DNA of 64,000 nucleotides from Hoeflea sp. 108 (GTDB taxonomy: Bacteria > Pseudomonadota > Alphaproteobacteria > Rhizobiales > Rhizobiaceae): contig NZ_KB890024.1 in NCBI RefSeq assembly GCF_000372965.1, positions 1,738,839 to 1,802,838 on the forward strand, given 5' to 3'. This document shows, in pieces, positions 59,606 to 64,000 of this stretch. Made by a program: the position numbers and the translations under genes. The first letter of the stretch is position 1. The number at the start of each line of letters is the position of its first letter. The notes beneath the pieces are model-generated. The model saw nothing but the letters and a program-made list of their open reading frames with translations. It did no database searches and had not been told where the DNA came from.

Positions 59606-60757
59606 TTACCTTTCATCCTTCTGGGACGTCTTCTTGGTATCGGGAACCCCGGCGAGAAGCCGGAACTCCTTCAACCCGGAGGGGGCGAGGTCTTCCATCA
59701 GCTCGACGAAATCCATCGGCACCATGCGGCGGACACGGCGGGCGAGATGGGGGATCGGGCTGGAAGGTTCGGTGCGATCGTAGAAGGCGATGACGAGGTC
59801 GAGGCACTTGACCACGTCATCACGCGAGTTGATGCGGTCGGGCAGGGTGGCAGCAGCCATTGACGTGGCGAAAGGGCTGCGGTCGTGGCCGTTGGCCGTC
59901 GGCGCCGGTTGAATTGGCGAGGCAGCGACTGGCTCAGCGGTCGGCGCGGCACGGGTGCCACGCTGCAGGGTTGCCAGCATCCGCTCCAGAAACCGCGACA
60001 GGACGGGCACCGCAGGTCCTGTCGTTTCGAGCCGCACATTGAAGGCCTTGTCCAGGGCCTCGAGGGCTGAGATCGCATTGCGCAAATCCGATGTCAGCGT
60101 CGCCACTGCATCGGGCTGCTGGTCGTTCTGCGCCGCAAGTCCGCTGCGCAGTCGACCCAGCAGTTGCTCGTGCGCGGCGGACAGCGCAGAGCGTTCGGAA
60201 TTGCTCAGGCCTTGCGCCGCTTCCTGGAGCATCAGGCGGTCGTCGAGTGCCCCCTGCTCGAGGTCCCTGCCGCTGATCGGCGCGAAGCCGCGCGGCGTGA
60301 GAAACTTCATCCGGCGCAGATTGCCGAGCAGGCCGGCATTGGCGTTCTGCAGGTCGAGCAGCGCGTTGACGCGCCTGAGCGCGGTGTCGCGCGGCGTCGA
60401 CGCCGGGCGTAATGCGGGGTGCATCGTCTCCCAGTGCTGGTCGAAGCTCTGCGCCATAAGCGTCAGTCCTTCGGCGAGGCCTGGCAGGCCCTGTTCATTG
60501 GCCAGCGCGCGGGTGACGATGACGAGCAGGCGCAGGTCGCGGCCGGCCGGTCTCAGCTCCTCGGCCTTGCGCAGCACCGCCGACCAGTCCACCGCGACAG
60601 CGACTTCGCTCGATGGCTTGTTGTTGTCGTCGTGGATGACTTCGTCGGGCGGGTCGATCAGCCGCTCCAGCTCGTGGAAACGGGGGTCGTTGCGCAAATC
60701 CTCTCCCGACGGATTCGCACCGTCCAGCGGGCTAAGCCAGAGAGAAAGGTCAACCAC
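59606..60757 (-). CDS. tssA: T6SS protein TssA (ImpA N-terminal domain)
   Basis: 383 aa from the GTG at 60757, just after a G-rich ribosome site. An in-frame start at 60832 adds 25 residues without family features. ImpA_N domain (PF06812) at about 5-125: LSPLDGANPSGEDLRNDPRFHELERL and VDWSAVLRKAEELRPAGRDLRLLVIVTRA. The C-terminus has LDLVIAFYDRTEPSSPIPHLARRVRRM and DFVELMEDLAPSG. First gene of the main T6SS operon, divergent from clpV. Confidence 0.93.
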   Translation of the reverse strand: MVDLSLWLSPLDGANPSGEDLRNDPRFHELERLIDPPDEVIHDDNNKPSSEVAVAVDWSAVLRKAEELRPAGRDLRLLVIVTRALANEQGLPGLAEGLTLMAQSFDQHWETMHPALRPASTPRDTALRRVNALLDLQNANAGLLGNLRRMKFLTPRGFAPISGRDLEQGALDDRLMLQEAAQGLSNSERSALSAAHEQLLGRLRSGLAAQNDQQPDAVATLTSDLRNAISALEALDKAFNVRLETTGPAVPVLSRFLERMLATLQRGTRAAPTAEPVAASPIQPAPTANGHDRSPFATSMAAATLPDRINSRDDVVKCLDLVIAFYDRTEPSSPIPHLARRVRRMVPMDFVELMEDLAPSGLKEFRLLAGVPDTKKTSQKDER

Positions 60758-60995
60758 GCATCCCCCCACGCCGGTACTCGAAGGTTGGAAGTCGTCAGCA
60801 TTGCCACTCGCCCTAGGTTTAACACACTTCACACCATGCTCAAAGTTTCGTGAGACTAGCTCTTAAGGCTTGGTCACCTTCTTCATGAGAATTGTCCTTG
60901 TTCGTTCGCGAGCATCGAAGAACCGGCGATGCTTTGTAAAATTCCCTGACGTGTGGCACCTTATAAGGAACCAGTCCGGCCATCGGAGCAGTCCC
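60758..60995. promoter_or_regulatory. Divergent promoter region of the T6SS locus (tssA / clpV)
   Basis: 238 bases between the outward-reading tssA and clpV genes must hold both promoters. The middle (about 60815-60960) is AT-richer than the flanks. I see no perfect dyad and no sigma-54 -24/-12 pair. Confidence 0.5.
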
Positions 60996-63878
<2,883 letters not shown>

Positions 63879-63882
63879 GGGC

Positions 63883-64000
63883 TTACCAAGGGCTGCCACT
63901 GTCACCGCCACCACCGCCTCCTCCGTCGTTCCCTTCGCTTGGCGTATGAACGACTGGCGTCGCAACCACCGGGGCAACCACGACTTTCCTGGGCTTTGCA
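63883..64000 (-). CDS. C-terminal fragment of an unidentified protein, 5' end outside window
   Basis: An open minus-strand frame runs in from the right edge and stops at TAA (63883-63885), 4 nt after the clpV stop. The visible 38 residues are AKPRKVVVAPVVATPVVHTP, then a Gly-rich run and ending DSGSPW. Composition is Val/Pro then Gly, like a low-complexity tail. The call rests on an open frame and a neat convergent end only. Confidence 0.4.
   Translation of the reverse strand, partial: AKPRKVVVAPVVATPVVHTPSEGNDGGGGGGGDSGSPW

Noticed and set aside
60833..60995. Extension of ClpV to an earlier in-frame start at 60870
   Set aside because: The extra 42 residues lack family similarity; the ATG at 60996 has a ribosome site and leaves room for the divergent promoters.

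Overview
The window is high-GC DNA from an alphaproteobacterium. The rhizobial-style gene content (imp-type type VI secretion, UgpC-type and NitT/TauT-type importers, an IorAB-like pair, an 8-oxoguanine deaminase-like enzyme) suggests order Rhizobiales (Hyphomicrobiales), probably a Mesorhizobium/Aminobacter relative (Phyllobacteriaceae). The family placement is inferred from protein content only. No rRNA, tRNA, CRISPR array, transposase or integrase was seen.

Left part, about 1-27.4 kb, is metabolic. It starts with the 5' part of glpD (minus strand, cut by the window edge). Next come a NitT/TauT-type ABC ATPase and a fused double permease without a binding protein, a small secreted cytochrome c, and an NCS2 purine permease. 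A sugar ABC operon (binding protein, two permeases, SIS-domain protein, PfkB kinase, UgpC-type ATPase) faces a ROK regulator across a perfect palindrome. Its ATPase gene carries a one-base frameshift. A purine pair follows (8-oxoguanine deaminase-like enzyme and a xanthine/uracil-type permease). Then comes a minus-strand pair, an aldehyde dehydrogenase and a formyltransferase-fold protein, which together look like a split 10-formyltetrahydrofolate dehydrogenase. It is divergent from a ModE/LysR-like regulator. The metabolic part closes with a cyclase-family hydrolase, a MarR regulator and a two-gene IorAB-like 2-oxoacid oxidoreductase.

Right part, about 27.4-63.9 kb, is one large type VI secretion (T6SS) locus. 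On the minus strand from 60.8 kb down to 40.6 kb lie tssA, tssB, tssC, hcp, tssE, tssF, tssG, tagH, tssJ, tssK, tssL, tssM, tagF, a DUF2169 gene, a beta-ketoacyl-synthase-like gene, a DUF4150 PAAR-like candidate effector, and an acidic beta-propeller protein. clpV/tssH is divergent on the plus strand. In the middle (37.5-40.6 kb, plus strand) sit vgrG, a DUF6484 gene and a short TIGR02270-like gene. A second minus-strand block (37.3-27.4 kb) holds another complete tagH-tssL-tssM set, a PP2C phosphatase, a secreted DUF1036 protein and a membrane-anchored M23 + lytic-transglycosylase protein. One sheath/baseplate set is therefore paired with two inner-membrane-complex sets.

The most interesting items are the duplicated TagH-TssL-TssM module with its own peptidoglycan enzyme, the DUF4150 effector/acidic propeller cassette with a catalytically degenerate KAS-fold protein, a palindromic repeat translated in frame inside ClpV, the split formyl-THF dehydrogenase, and three sets of unassigned inverted repeats that look like operators.
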